Shown piece by piece: positions 52,312 through 61,423 of a stretch of DNA of 64,000 bases. The position numbers and the translations under genes are program-made. Origin of the DNA: Syntrophales bacterium. Lineage in GTDB: Bacteria > Desulfobacterota > Syntrophia > Syntrophales > PHBD01. The notes beneath the pieces are model-generated. The model had not been told where the DNA came from. It worked only from the letters and a program-made list of their open reading frames with translations, and made no database searches. Within the stretch, counting starts at the first letter, position 1. Every line of letters starts with the position of its first letter. The DNA is taken from positions 79,170 to 143,169 of the forward strand of contig DAOSEM010000010.1 in assembly GCA_035363115.1 (NCBI GenBank), given 5' to 3'.

Positions 52312-52522
52312 GAATGCACCTCCCGAAGGCCTGCTGCCCCCGGGTCGGCATCCCGCCCGAGGGGCGTTCGACATCATTCCTGTCCCGGCATGGGACAGCG
52401 GCGACGACGATCCGAATACGGGAATCGCCCCGAAAGGGCGGGTTCCCGGCGGAACCTGCGGTGTGTCTTCAAAAACGGCTTCTCCCTACGATGAGAATGC
52501 AGGGAAGAAGGGAAAGGTCCTG

Positions 52523-53683
52523 TTACAGCCGGATTTCCAGATCCGACAGGGGATAGGTCAGGCAGGCGTGAACGTAGTTGAACCAGCGGTCCGATTCCCG
52601 GACGGCGGCCCGGTCCGGCGTGAAGACACGGCCACCCAGGATTTTCATCCGGCAGAAGCCGCATTCTCCGCTGCGGCAACGCGAGGGAACGGAGAATCCG
52701 TTCCGTTCCAGGGAGTTGAGAAGCGATTCCCCCGCTGCGGCAGGGAATGACACACCGCCGCGGATCGTCACCTGAAACACTTGGCCGGCGGAGACTTCGT
52801 AGGGCCACCCGGCTTCCCGGGTCACGTCCGACAGGGGGCCGCAGGACTCGCGTTTGATCCGTCGGCGAAGAATCGACAGCCTTTCCAGCTCCGGTTCCAT
52901 GAACCGGTACATCTGCTCGGGTCCGCACAGGTAGAAGGTCTTCCCTTCCGGCGACCCGACAAACCGCCGGATCCGGTCCGCCGTAATGAATCCCCTGGGG
53001 CCGCGGTACCCCGGAGGAGGCTCCGAGATCACGAAGCGGACCTTGATGAAGGGATGGCGGCGGGCGATCGCCTGCAGCTCACGCTTGAAAATCACGTCGT
53101 CGGGGGTGCGGCTGCCGTAGATGAGCCAGATCCGCCGGGGCAGGTTGCGCTCGACAGTCTCCCGGATGAGGCTGCGGAAGGGGGTGATCCCCGAGCCGCC
53201 GGCGAGAAAAACGAGATCGTCTGTGTCGATCAGCGGTTCGTGGTAAAAGGTCCCGCCGGGTCCGGAGATGGTGAAGGTCCGGCCGACCCGGACCTCGTCC
53301 AGAAGGTAGGGGGAGACGAATCCGCCGTCCTGGCGGCGGACGGTCAGCTCGTAAAAGCCGCGCTCGTGGGGCGGTGAGGCAATGGAAAAGGCCCGGCCTG
53401 TCCGGACCCCGCCGATGGTCACAGACCAGTTTACGTACTGGCCCGCCCGGAACGGGGGCAGTTGTCCGTTCCGGGCGGTGAGGCGAAAGGTCTTCGCCGT
53501 GGGTGTCTCTTCGCGGATCTCCGCTACGGCAACGTCGATCTCCTTTGGGTGGAGCCGGCCGATCACCGAGGCGGCGAAATCGCGGGGCAGCGCCAGGTCG
53601 CCGCAGGCCTGCTCCAGGACTTGGCGCTCCCGTGCCGCTTCCGCGTAGCCTTCCACATGGTTCAGGTATTCTTCAATGTTCAA
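52523..53683 (-). CDS. Flavin reductase (FNR-like) with C-terminal 2Fe-2S ferredoxin domain
   Basis: This 386-residue protein starts at TTG 53683, with AGGGGA in front, 10 bases after the CrtI-like stop. A short N-terminal extension leads into an FAD/FMN beta barrel (about 50-140; GRAFSIASPPHERGF), an NAD(P)-binding domain (about 150-270; LAGGSGITPFRSL, FYLCGPEQMY) and a plant-type ferredoxin domain (about 295-386; CRSGECGFC plus a final Cys in HACLTYP). Such modules move electrons between NAD(P)H and an oxygenase, desaturase or reductase. The adjacent CrtI-like protein is a plausible partner. Confidence 0.88.
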   Translation of the reverse strand: MNIEEYLNHVEGYAEAARERQVLEQACGDLALPRDFAASVIGRLHPKEIDVAVAEIREETPTAKTFRLTARNGQLPPFRAGQYVNWSVTIGGVRTGRAFSIASPPHERGFYELTVRRQDGGFVSPYLLDEVRVGRTFTISGPGGTFYHEPLIDTDDLVFLAGGSGITPFRSLIRETVERNLPRRIWLIYGSRTPDDVIFKRELQAIARRHPFIKVRFVISEPPPGYRGPRGFITADRIRRFVGSPEGKTFYLCGPEQMYRFMEPELERLSILRRRIKRESCGPLSDVTREAGWPYEVSAGQVFQVTIRGGVSFPAAAGESLLNSLERNGFSVPSRCRSGECGFCRMKILGGRVFTPDRAAVRESDRWFNYVHACLTYPLSDLEIRL

Positions 53684-53693
53684 TGCCGATCCC

Positions 53694-55196
53694 CTATGCA
53701 AGTTTCTTCAGGGCCATGGAGCCCGCCAGGAATCCGGAGGTCATGCAGGTCTGGTATCCGCCGCCGGGAAGGGTCCAGGCGGAGGCGAAATAGAGTCCCT
53801 CCAGGGGCGAGCGGTTGCCCAGCCGGAGAAGGCCGGAATCTGAGAGGTACTGGTCGAAGCCGTAGATGCTGCCCCCGGGATTGCCGGTGTAGCGCATGTT
53901 AGTGAGGGGCGTCGCCACCTCCACGACTTCGAGATGATCACGGAGCCCCGGGAAATACCGCTCCGCCTGATCGAACATAGAGGCGGCGAAGGCGTTCTTC
54001 TCGTCGACGTACCGCTCCGGCGGTACCAGGTACCACGGCCTGGCATAGCTGGCCGCCGTCATGACGATGGCCGCGGTGCCGGGCGCGGAGAACTCGGGAT
54101 CGGAGGCCGTGTAGCTCGTGAAGAGCATCCCCTTGGGCGGCTCCAGGGTGAAGGCCGTCTGCCAGGCCTCCTCGATCCGGTTGCCGAAATGGATGAAGTT
54201 CTCGTGGGTGGTCGCCCCGACGGCCTCGGGAGGACAGTCAAGGCCAGCGTAAACGTTCACGGTGGAGAACCCGATCTGGCGGCTGTTCACCTGGCGGCGG
54301 TAAGCCTCCGGAACCTGGCCGAGCCCGACCAGGTCGCTCAGGGTCGAGGGGATGCTGGCATTGGAAACGACAATCTTTGTCTCCACTTCATCATCTTCGT
54401 CTGTGATCACGGCTTGGACGGCTCCGTCCTTCAGGACGATCCGCTTGGCGCCGCACCCGAGCCGGACCGTCCCGCCGCTCTCGGAAAAGGTCTCCAGGAA
54501 GGCGTTGGACAGGGCCTGGTTGCGGCCCCGGATGTGCATGGGATGCTGCTTCAGGAGGGCGTCCCAGCAGGAGGCCATCATGTGGAAAGGGACCTTGGAG
54601 GGCGGCAGGCCAAGATAGGACCAGAAAGGGGAGACGGCGCTCTTGAGGTCTTCGTCCCGGAAGAAGTGATCCCTCACCTCGCCGTAGGTTTTCATCCCCC
54701 AGCGCGAGAAGGCGGGAAAGCTCTCCGGGGTCAGGTCTGCGGCCCGCTTCTTCGCCGCCACGAAGACGCCCGAGAGATCGCGGGCGAGCTCTTTCATCAG
54801 GGCGAAAAAGTCCCGGATCCTGTCGGCTTCCCGGGGGAACCGGTCCGCCAGGACGGCGATCGCCTCCTCCCAGTCGGGCGGGATGGTCACGTCGATCCGG
54901 TCGTCCATGACCCGGTAGAGCTCTTTCAGGGGAATGAATTCAACCCGGGAGGTGATGCCCAGGAAATCCAGGTACTCGAAGAGCCTGCCCCTCTTCCCGG
55001 GTAGTCCGATCCCCGAGAGGACGTGGAGGGAGGCGTCGAACTCAAACCTGCCCCGGCGGAACGAACTGGCGTATCCCCCGGGGACATGATGGCGCTCCAG
55101 GAGCAGGACCTTTTTCCCGCAACGTGCCAGGAAGGTGGCGGCCGACATTCCCCCGAGACCGGCTCCGACGACCACGGCATCAAATTTTTTGTCCAT
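53694..55196 (-). CDS. Phytoene desaturase/CrtI-family FAD oxidoreductase
   Basis: This protein of about 500 residues opens with the dinucleotide-binding motif VVVGAGLGGMSAATFLARCGKKVLLLE, then HHVPGGYASSF, and closes with the CrtI-type LPGGGYQTCMTSGFLAG. Members desaturate, isomerise or saturate polyenes and other lipids. It is followed directly by the ferredoxin-reductase gene, which suggests reductive or electron-linked use. ATG 55196 begins MDKKFDAV, the usual start for this family; an ATG at 55208 is the alternative. Confidence 0.87.
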   Translation of the reverse strand: MDKKFDAVVVGAGLGGMSAATFLARCGKKVLLLERHHVPGGYASSFRRGRFEFDASLHVLSGIGLPGKRGRLFEYLDFLGITSRVEFIPLKELYRVMDDRIDVTIPPDWEEAIAVLADRFPREADRIRDFFALMKELARDLSGVFVAAKKRAADLTPESFPAFSRWGMKTYGEVRDHFFRDEDLKSAVSPFWSYLGLPPSKVPFHMMASCWDALLKQHPMHIRGRNQALSNAFLETFSESGGTVRLGCGAKRIVLKDGAVQAVITDEDDEVETKIVVSNASIPSTLSDLVGLGQVPEAYRRQVNSRQIGFSTVNVYAGLDCPPEAVGATTHENFIHFGNRIEEAWQTAFTLEPPKGMLFTSYTASDPEFSAPGTAAIVMTAASYARPWYLVPPERYVDEKNAFAASMFDQAERYFPGLRDHLEVVEVATPLTNMRYTGNPGGSIYGFDQYLSDSGLLRLGNRSPLEGLYFASAWTLPGGGYQTCMTSGFLAGSMALKKLA

Positions 55197-55645
55197 GTGC
55201 TTTCCCATTCCGGCACTGGCTTCAAGCCGGCATCGGGCAGCCGAAACGTCCCTTTAAAAATTCCGGGATGCTTGCGCTGCCCGGCGTGCAATTGTGTTCC
55301 GATCCGTTGGTCCGTGAAGCTGAGCGGAACCGTGAGCCAAAATCCTCATTGTTTTAGCCGGAAATATGCCAACTGTGGGACCTTCCCGTTTGCATTGTCC
55401 GCGGCCCCTTGTTCTTTAATTAATTCATTAGGATGCGGGATTGAGGGAGGGTGGTGATACTCCTCTGGAAGCATGCCTCCCGACCGCCGATTTTGGATGA
55501 ATCCTGATCAAACAGGGTATCCACAGCCGTCCGAGTGGCATCTTCCGCAAGGAACATATTGAAATGGATGAAATATTTGATGTGGCTGAAACCGGACCAG
55601 GGATGCGGACGATATTCATCCGGTTCCGGGGAAAACTGCGATGAA
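55197..55645. other. Intergenic region upstream of CrtI-like gene
   Basis: I see no gene, RNA gene or repeat in these 450 bases. It likely holds the promoter of the minus-strand CrtI operon and ends at the left terminal repeat of the palindrome-rich element. Confidence 0.5.
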
Positions 55646-56220
55646 CGGATTTCAAGTCCGCTCCTCTTCCTTTTCCTTTATTTCTTCTTTTTTATAGAGA
55701 ATCAGGCACGGATGGGAGGCCGGCATGTGGGAGCAGGGCTTCCCTCGCGCTCAGAAGCGTTTTTTCGACCCTGCAACGTCTCGCTCCGCTGCAAAGTCAT
55801 AACTCGCACCTGGCGGTGCTCAGACAGATGACTTTGCGGGCGCTGCGCTGCGACGGCAGGGTGCCCCGAAAAAGCCGCTATTCGCGCTCCGGGAAGCCCC
55901 TCCTCCCGACCAACGTTCGTGGGGTTAAACATCGTAAAAATTGGGACGCTTCCCCAATTTTTTGATTCGGGAACAACGCGCCTTGCCTGTTCGTAACGAA
56001 ATATTCTGGGAAGTGTCGTTTTTAGGCCGATGTTCGCGGGGGCGCGACCGGGGGTTCCCAGAGGAGCGATTAGAAAACGTTTCCGACCCCCAGGCTCATC
56101 GGTTTCAGAAGGCGAAGAGCGGAAACGTTTTCGCGACGGCGGGAGCCCCCGTGGCAGCCCCCTGCGCCGCGATGCGAAGAGCAAGAAAAAGAAGAGGAAG
56201 AGAAGCTGACTTGAAATCCG
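55646..56220. mobile_element. Palindrome-rich, MITE-like element with terminal inverted repeats
   Basis: The ends are inverted copies. CGGATTTCAAGTC at 55646-55658 matches its complement at 56208-56220, and over 34 bases 30 are identical. Inside are more perfect inverted repeats: GCAAAGTCAT (55791-55800) with ATGACTTTGC (55828-55837), enclosing GCACC/GGTGC; AAAAATTGGG/CCCAATTTTT (55936-55945, 55953-55962); AAAACGTTTCCG/CGGAAACGTTTT (56074-56085, 56120-56131). No transposase or clear target duplication is seen. It may be a non-autonomous repeat family or a structured RNA locus. A 160-codon minus-strand frame in it is Arg/Pro/Ser-rich and probably not a gene. Confidence 0.6.
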
Positions 56221-56233
56221 CTCTCCGTAACGT

Positions 56234-58480
56234 TCAGCCTGCTTGGCCGGCGGCCTCCACCCGGCAGGGGACGTATCGGTGCATGGGTGTTCCCAGCCAG
56301 TCCCGGTGGGTGTTCTTGGTCAATCGATTCACGTTCACCCCGTGCATCTTTCCATCGTACACCAGGCCGAAGCCGTGGGGAATGACCACGTGTCCTTGCC
56401 GCGCGGTCTCCGTCACCTCCGCTTCGATCTCCACGGAACCGGCCTCCGTCGTCACCCGCACGTTCTGCCCGTCGCGGATGCGCAGGACCTCGGCGTCGAC
56501 AGGGTGGATCAGGAGGGTGCAATCGCGCTTTCCCTCGTTCCAGGCGGGGTTTCTCATGAGGGTGGTGGCGTTCATGCTGAAGTGCCGGCCGGCCATGAGA
56601 ATGAGCGGGAACACCGGATCCGGCTCCAGATCTCTTTTCTCGTTTTCCGCAGTGATGCTTTCCAACTCGGTCCTGAGCTCCGGGATGACGAGGTTGATCT
56701 TTCCGTCTTCCGTGCGGAGGGATTCCAGGTTGGTTTCCGGGTCCACCTGCCCGACCCAGATCCCTTCCGGGTGGTCCATGATCTTCTGAAAGATCTCCTC
56801 CCCCATGCCCAGCCCCGGTGTGAAGCCCGCCCGGGCGGCGTCCCTGCGGAAGGACTTGGGCAGGGTCTGGAGCATCCCCCAGAGAGCGGCGAGGTGAACG
56901 GACCCCATGGCCTTGCCGAGGGTTTTTCCCAAAATGAACGGCATGGTCTTCATGACCGCCGGTTCTTTCCCGATGTAGTCCATCAGGGCCATCCCGAAGG
57001 CGGCACGGCCTTCCTCCGCCGCTTTGTACAGGCTGTCCGGGATGGATGGAATCTGCCCCAGCCGGTCCGCCAGGCGGAGGTGGATCTCGCCCAGCTCCAG
57101 GGGCTCTCCTTCCGGCTGGATGATGGGACGCCGCATCTGGAAGAAGATCCCCGGGTAGGTCATCGCGAAAAAGGTCCCGTCCCAGGATTCATAGGCGGAA
57201 CGGGAGGGAAGGACGTAATGCGACAGGACTGCCGTTTCCGTCATGGCCAGTTCCGCTGTGACGAGGAGATCCAGCCGTTTGAAGGCCTTTTCGTAGGCGG
57301 TGGTGTCGGCGTAGGAGCGCAGGGGATTCGATCCGGAGACCAGGACTGCCCGCAGCCTCTCCGGATGGTCCGAGAGGATCTCCTCGGGCATGGCGTTGGG
57401 CGGGTAGCAGCCTGTGATCGGGGGGAAACTCGTGGCCATCGTGCGCCAGGATTTCGGGTCGCGCTCGTCGGAGTGGGACCCGATGGGCATCATGTGGCCG
57501 CGGAAGACGTTGCCTCCGCGGACACCGATCCGTCCGCAGATCGCCAGCAGGGTTGCCGCCAGCCAGGATGAGACGGCGCTGTGGCGGTTCATCATGATAC
57601 CCAGGTCGTAGCGGAGACAGGATTTCCGCGTGGCGAAGAGGCGGCAGATTTCATGGACGCGGCCGTAGTCCAGATCGCAGGCTCGTACGGCGTCGCGGGT
57701 GTCGAAGTCCGCAAAGAGGGATCGGATCTCTTCCAGGCCGGAGGTGTGCTTCTCGATATATTCCCTGTTTTCCCAGCCCTCCCGAAGGATGATGGCGATC
57801 ATGGCCCGCATGAGCAGGGCGTCCGTTCCGGGGCGGATGGGAAGGTGGATGTCGGCGATTTTTGCCGTCTCGGAGAGGCGGGGATCGATCACGACGAGCA
57901 TCTTTTCCGGATCTTTGGCAATCCGTTGCAGGTGTCTGGGTGCCTGGGGGATCTGGTGGCTCTGCATGCCGTTCCAGCCGAAAACCAGGAGGAAATCCGT
58001 TTCCTCCGGATCGATCTCGATGTGGATGTTCTGGCGTCCGTACATCCGCCCACCGGTCCAGAACAGGCCGGAAAATTCCTGGGTCAGGGCGCTGTAGTGG
58101 TAGCGGGATCCCAGGCCCCGCATGAGGCGGACGCCGAAGGCCGCCTCGAAATGGCACCCCTGGCCGCCGCCGCCCATATATGCGAAGGAGCGGGGACCGT
58201 ATTGCCCGATGATGTCTTTCAGCCTGCCGCCGATCTCGTCGATGGCCTGTTCCCAGGAGATCCGCTCGAACCGGTCTCCCACCCGTTTCAGCGGGTATTT
58301 CAGGCGGTCGGCGTTATGCTGATGGTTGGCGATATTCATGCCTTTCCGGCAGACGTATCCCTCGCTGCGGGCGTTCGATTTGTCGCCCCTCACCCTGACG
58401 ATGCGGTTGTCTTCCACTTCGACCACCAGTCCGCAGTTCTGGGCGCACAGCACGCAGCCGGTGTGAAATGTCGCAGCCAT
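56234..58480 (-). CDS. Molybdopterin oxidoreductase, DMSO reductase superfamily
   Basis: This 748-residue protein has the N-terminal 4Fe-4S motif C9-X2-C12-X3-C16-X27-C44 and a body with the Mo-bis-MGD fold (GPRSFAYMGGGGQGC, VFGWNGMQSHQIPQ, VVIDPRLSETAKIADIHLPIRPGTDALL). A C-terminal domain with DAEVLRIRDGQNVRVTTEAG closes it. There is no Tat signal, so it is cytoplasmic. The metal ligand residue is not clear. It could oxidise or reduce an aldehyde, acid or acyl compound linked to ferredoxin or NAD. It lies directly downstream of the MarR gene and shares its promoter. No small electron-transfer subunit is in the operon. Confidence 0.85.
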   Translation of the reverse strand: MAATFHTGCVLCAQNCGLVVEVEDNRIVRVRGDKSNARSEGYVCRKGMNIANHQHNADRLKYPLKRVGDRFERISWEQAIDEIGGRLKDIIGQYGPRSFAYMGGGGQGCHFEAAFGVRLMRGLGSRYHYSALTQEFSGLFWTGGRMYGRQNIHIEIDPEETDFLLVFGWNGMQSHQIPQAPRHLQRIAKDPEKMLVVIDPRLSETAKIADIHLPIRPGTDALLMRAMIAIILREGWENREYIEKHTSGLEEIRSLFADFDTRDAVRACDLDYGRVHEICRLFATRKSCLRYDLGIMMNRHSAVSSWLAATLLAICGRIGVRGGNVFRGHMMPIGSHSDERDPKSWRTMATSFPPITGCYPPNAMPEEILSDHPERLRAVLVSGSNPLRSYADTTAYEKAFKRLDLLVTAELAMTETAVLSHYVLPSRSAYESWDGTFFAMTYPGIFFQMRRPIIQPEGEPLELGEIHLRLADRLGQIPSIPDSLYKAAEEGRAAFGMALMDYIGKEPAVMKTMPFILGKTLGKAMGSVHLAALWGMLQTLPKSFRRDAARAGFTPGLGMGEEIFQKIMDHPEGIWVGQVDPETNLESLRTEDGKINLVIPELRTELESITAENEKRDLEPDPVFPLILMAGRHFSMNATTLMRNPAWNEGKRDCTLLIHPVDAEVLRIRDGQNVRVTTEAGSVEIEAEVTETARQGHVVIPHGFGLVYDGKMHGVNVNRLTKNTHRDWLGTPMHRYVPCRVEAAGQAG

Positions 58481-58518
58481 GGTCTTCCTCCTTTGCTGAA
58501 GAGCTCAATCCCGATTCG

Positions 58519-58944
58519 TCATGATCTTGCCGCGGAAGCCCGCAGTTTCGCGACGAGACGCCGCAGCTCGCTGTTCTCGTCTTCCGATAAATTTGCCATA
58601 AATTCCACGTTGGCCTCGGCGATCACCCGGGCAGCCTCGGCTCCCATGGCCCGGCCCTGATCCGTCAAGTGGATCTGGATGGACCGGCGGTCGGCCGGAT
58701 TGCCCTTTCGTTCGATCAGTTGAGCCGCTTCGAGGCGGTCGATGATTCCCGTCAGGGTGGCGCTGTCCAGTTCCGTTTTCCGGCCCAGTTCACTGGAGGT
58801 GATCCGGTCTTCAACATGGAGGGCCCCCAGGATCATGGCCTGAACCGGCGTGATGTTCAGTTCCGAGACCTTGTGGTTCAGGAAACGGTTTCCCATCTGA
58901 CTCGCCTTGGCGAGCTGGAAAAAAATGCAATCGTCTAATTTCAC
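58519..58944 (-). CDS. MarR-family regulator, BadR-like
   Basis: This 141-residue protein starts at GTG 58944, with GGGGATCC upstream, and opens KLDDCIFFQLAKASQ, as in benzoate regulators such as BadR. The winged helix (about 55-105) has SSELGRKTELDSATLTGIIDRLEAAQLIERKGNPADRRSI, the recognition helix and wing. It probably represses its own operon with the Mo oxidoreductase by binding the palindrome 24 bases upstream, with release by an aromatic or acyl-CoA ligand. Ligand is inferred, not shown. Confidence 0.88.
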   Translation of the reverse strand: MKLDDCIFFQLAKASQMGNRFLNHKVSELNITPVQAMILGALHVEDRITSSELGRKTELDSATLTGIIDRLEAAQLIERKGNPADRRSIQIHLTDQGRAMGAEAARVIAEANVEFMANLSEDENSELRRLVAKLRASAARS

Positions 58945-58967
58945 GCGCGGATCCCCACAATGCTTGC

Positions 58968-59016
58968 CTGCAATATACTTGCATGCGAGTATATTGCAGC
59001 AGGCCGACCCTGTCAA
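58968..59016 (-). promoter_or_regulatory. marR-molybdopterin operon promoter with operator palindrome
   Basis: On the minus strand TTGACA (59016-59011) and TATACT (58993-58988) are 17 bases apart, a near-ideal sigma-70 promoter. A perfect 12-bp inverted repeat, CTGCAATATACT (58968-58979) and AGTATATTGCAG (58988-58999), with an 8-base spacer, overlaps the -10 box. This is a strong candidate site for the MarR protein encoded 24 bases away. Confidence 0.85.
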
Positions 59017-59301
59017 GCGTCGTTGCCCCCGGGTAGTGATTTCCAGGACGAATCATCATCACGCGTCAGGGTTCCTGCCGCGTTTACACAGGGGGAAAGG
59101 CAGGAGGCATTCGAGGCTCCATGGCGGCGTGTTCTGTCTCTGAAGCAGTCGGCGAGGCCGTCATGGCCCGTTGTCGCGATCATAATATCCATTGGATATC
59201 CGTCCTTTACACGGCGTGAGAATTTGTTTATCAAAAAGATCCATACGGCCGCGGATCGTCGGATTCCCCTAACCAACCAACATTTGCATAAGGAGGGCAT
59301 G
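59017..59301. other. Intergenic region upstream of the second BKACE gene
   Basis: About 285 bases without a gene, between the MarR promoter and BKACE start. A TTTACA-N16-TTATCA pair (near 59205-59232) is a weak candidate promoter on the plus strand. The MarR operator lies outside it, so shared control of BKACE is uncertain. Confidence 0.4.
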
Positions 59302-60270
59302 ATGAGCAGAGACTCGTATATCTGGGACTACAGGAATCCTTATGAATGGATGAGTCGGACGGTACAGGCGAAATTCCCGCCGATGATCATCACGTGTGCC
59401 ATTACCGGCGGGGTGCAGGGCAAGGAAATGAACGAGAACCTTCCGGAGACGGCGGAAGAGCAGGCCGATGCGGTTTACGAGGCCTACAAGGCGGGGGCCG
59501 TCTCCGTTCACCTTCATGCCCGCGTTCCGGGCAACCAGTCTCTCACGACGTCCGATCCGGCGGATTATTCAAAGATCAACCGCCTCATCCGGGAGCGCTG
59601 TCCGGACATCATCATCAACAACACCACCGGGGGAGGGCCATGGCTGACCACGGAGCAGCGGATGTGCTGCCTCTTTGCCGATCCGCCTCCGGACATGGCC
59701 AGCCTGAACCTGGGGCCTTTCATGCTCAAGATGCCCCTCAAGGATCGCAAGGAGCCTCTGCCCAATCCGCGTCCCGGTTTTCTCTTCGATCAGTGCATTC
59801 CCGCCAGCTATGCCGATGTTAATCTCTATGCGAAAACCATGAAGGAGAAAGGGATCAAGCCCGAGATCGAACTGTATCATCCTGGTCAGTACTGGGTCCT
59901 GCAGGACCTGCTCCGGGAAGGGAACCTGGATCCCCCTTATATGGTGCAGTTTGTCATGGGGTTTCAGACCTCTTCGTTTCCGACCCCGGCCAACCTCCTG
60001 GGACTGATCAACGAGCTTCCTCCCCAATCCATGTTCGCCGTCATCGGAGTCGGGCCTTTCCAGTTGGCCATGAACGCAATGGGAATCCTGCTGGGAGGGC
60101 ATGTCCGGGTCGGCATGGAAGACAACATGTATTATCGGAAGGGGGAGAAATTGAAGAGCAACGCGCAACTGGTAGCCAGAGTCAAGCGCATTGCCCTCGA
60201 GATGAACCGTGAGATTGCAACCGTTGCCCAGGCCAGGGAAATGCTCGGGTTACCGCCGGCAGGCAAATGA
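59302..60270 (+). CDS. Beta-keto-acid cleavage enzyme (BKACE/DUF849) family protein, second copy
   Basis: This 322-residue protein has the BKACE marks: VSVHLHARVPG (Zn-binding HxH), INNTTGGGPWLTTEQR, KPEIELYHPGQYW with the Glu ligand and the C-terminal GGHVRVGMEDNMYYRKGE. ITCAITGGVQGKE follows an N-terminal tail of about 25 residues not found in the first copy. It likely uses a beta-keto acid plus acetyl-CoA, or a similar C-C cleavage. ATG 59302 is five bases from AGGAGG; one three bases earlier is also possible. A long terminator follows. Confidence 0.88.
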   Translation: MSRDSYIWDYRNPYEWMSRTVQAKFPPMIITCAITGGVQGKEMNENLPETAEEQADAVYEAYKAGAVSVHLHARVPGNQSLTTSDPADYSKINRLIRERCPDIIINNTTGGGPWLTTEQRMCCLFADPPPDMASLNLGPFMLKMPLKDRKEPLPNPRPGFLFDQCIPASYADVNLYAKTMKEKGIKPEIELYHPGQYWVLQDLLREGNLDPPYMVQFVMGFQTSSFPTPANLLGLINELPPQSMFAVIGVGPFQLAMNAMGILLGGHVRVGMEDNMYYRKGEKLKSNAQLVARVKRIALEMNREIATVAQAREMLGLPPAGK

Positions 60271-60276
60271 TCAGCC

Positions 60277-60322
60277 GGGAAGCCTGGGAAAGGGACGACC
60301 CGTTCCCTTTCCCAGGCTTCCC
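60277..60322. terminator. Strong 19-bp stem terminator between convergent genes
   Basis: GGGAAGCCTGGGAAAGGGA (60277-60295) pairs perfectly with its complement (60304-60322), loop of eight bases. It ends the BKACE and PilZ transcripts. The flanking T-richness is weak on both sides. Confidence 0.75.
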
Positions 60323-60345
60323 TTCGCCTTTCGATACGGCAGGGT

Positions 60346-61014
60346 TTACTCCTGCAGGCTGGTAATGATCTCCCGGATGAACGTCAACGCTTTCGTCTGA
60401 GGCTCCGTTTCGATCCCGTCCTTGATCGAAAAACCCATCGTCACCTGTTGTTTGTCCACCACCATGGAACGAAGTTCCACGACCAGCGTCTGCATGGTTT
60501 CCTCACCGAGAAACCGGAATGAGAGATTGAGCGTATCGCCCACATTCAGTTTATCGAGATCCGTGCAAGCGCTTGCCTTCGCCCGGAACCTGCATCCCCC
60601 CATGCTCATGTCGTTGATGAAGCCTTTGCATTCCATCTCATCGGGGAGCCCCTCCAGGTGAATGAACGCGGGGATCAGGCAATCGAAACGCTCATTCTTT
60701 CTCGTGTTGTGGCTTTCAATGGTCTCAGGGTAGGAAAGGAGATAAAGGCGAACGGGTTCTTTGATCGCGCCGATGAGGGTTGACCGGAATCCGAAGACCT
60801 TCCCGGAATGAAGATAGCGGACGATGACGTGATTCTTCTGGTAGAGCTTCGAGACCAGGTCCGGAACATGCGGCATTTTCACAAGCAGGTATCGACCGTG
60901 CTCCGCCCCGATCAGAAGGCTCTTGAAGGTCCCGATTCCCTCAACGGTGAGTTGCATGGGCATTTCCATGGCAACCCCCGGACATAATTCAACACAGCTG
61001 CTTTCGTTCTCCAT
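60346..61014 (-). CDS. YcgR-type PilZ domain c-di-GMP-binding protein
   Basis: This 222-residue protein has an N-terminal YcgR-like domain (about 15-100) and a PilZ domain (about 105-215). RKNERFDC (RxxxR) and FINDMSMGGCRFRA (D/NxSxxG) are the c-di-GMP-binding motifs. Such proteins link the second messenger to motility or pili; the pilin gene upstream makes pilus control plausible. The start ATG at 61014 follows AAGGAGAG by eight bases; an in-frame GTG nine bases earlier is less likely. Confidence 0.88.
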   Translation of the reverse strand: MENESSCVELCPGVAMEMPMQLTVEGIGTFKSLLIGAEHGRYLLVKMPHVPDLVSKLYQKNHVIVRYLHSGKVFGFRSTLIGAIKEPVRLYLLSYPETIESHNTRKNERFDCLIPAFIHLEGLPDEMECKGFINDMSMGGCRFRAKASACTDLDKLNVGDTLNLSFRFLGEETMQTLVVELRSMVVDKQQVTMGFSIKDGIETEPQTKALTFIREIITSLQE

Positions 61015-61051
61015 GCAGCGCACTCTCCTTCACTGGATATTCCACCTGCCG

Positions 61052-61423
61052 TCAGGGCGAAATGGCGCCGGTACTGTTCACCGAATAGGTTTTGCCTCCG
61101 CTTGCGTGGACGGACGTGATGGACAGACCGGACATGGTTCCGTTCACAACCGTGGTCGTCACGCCGGCAGTCGACTTGAAGCCGCTTGTGGACAGGATCG
61201 AGAGATCCACCGTGGCTGTCGGCGAGTCGGTGAAAAACGTCTGGGACGCCGTAAAGGCGTTTTTCACGTCGGATTTCGCCGCGGCCTCGTATCCCCTCGT
61301 GCGGTAGGCTGTGAACTGCGGGATGGCGATGGCTGCCAGGATACCGATGATGGCAATGACGATCATCAATTCGATGAGGGTAAATCCTGCATCCCCTTTA
61401 CGCCGCCGGAATCGGTTCAACAT
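61052..61423 (-). CDS. pilA: Type IV major pilin-like protein
   Basis: This 123-residue protein has a prepilin leader of 13 residues (MLNRFRRRKGDAG), cut before FTLIEL, with the methylated Phe and Glu at mature position 5. The helix FTLIELMIVIAIIGILAAIA continues into a globular C-terminal part of about 85 residues, lacking Cys and rich in Ser/Thr. Mature length is about 110 residues, longer than the 61-residue Geobacter nanowire pilin but short for a classical type IVa pilin. The ribosome site is GGAGGGGG. The assembly genes are not in this window. Confidence 0.9.
   Translation of the reverse strand: MLNRFRRRKGDAGFTLIELMIVIAIIGILAAIAIPQFTAYRTRGYEAAAKSDVKNAFTASQTFFTDSPTATVDLSILSTSGFKSTAGVTTTVVNGTMSGLSITSVHASGGKTYSVNSTGAISP

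Noticed and set aside
55702..56184. Minus-strand frame of 160 codons inside the palindrome-rich element
   Set aside because: Composition is Arg/Pro/Ser-rich, there is no ribosome site and no recognised domain, and the DNA is dominated by inverted repeats that better explain it.
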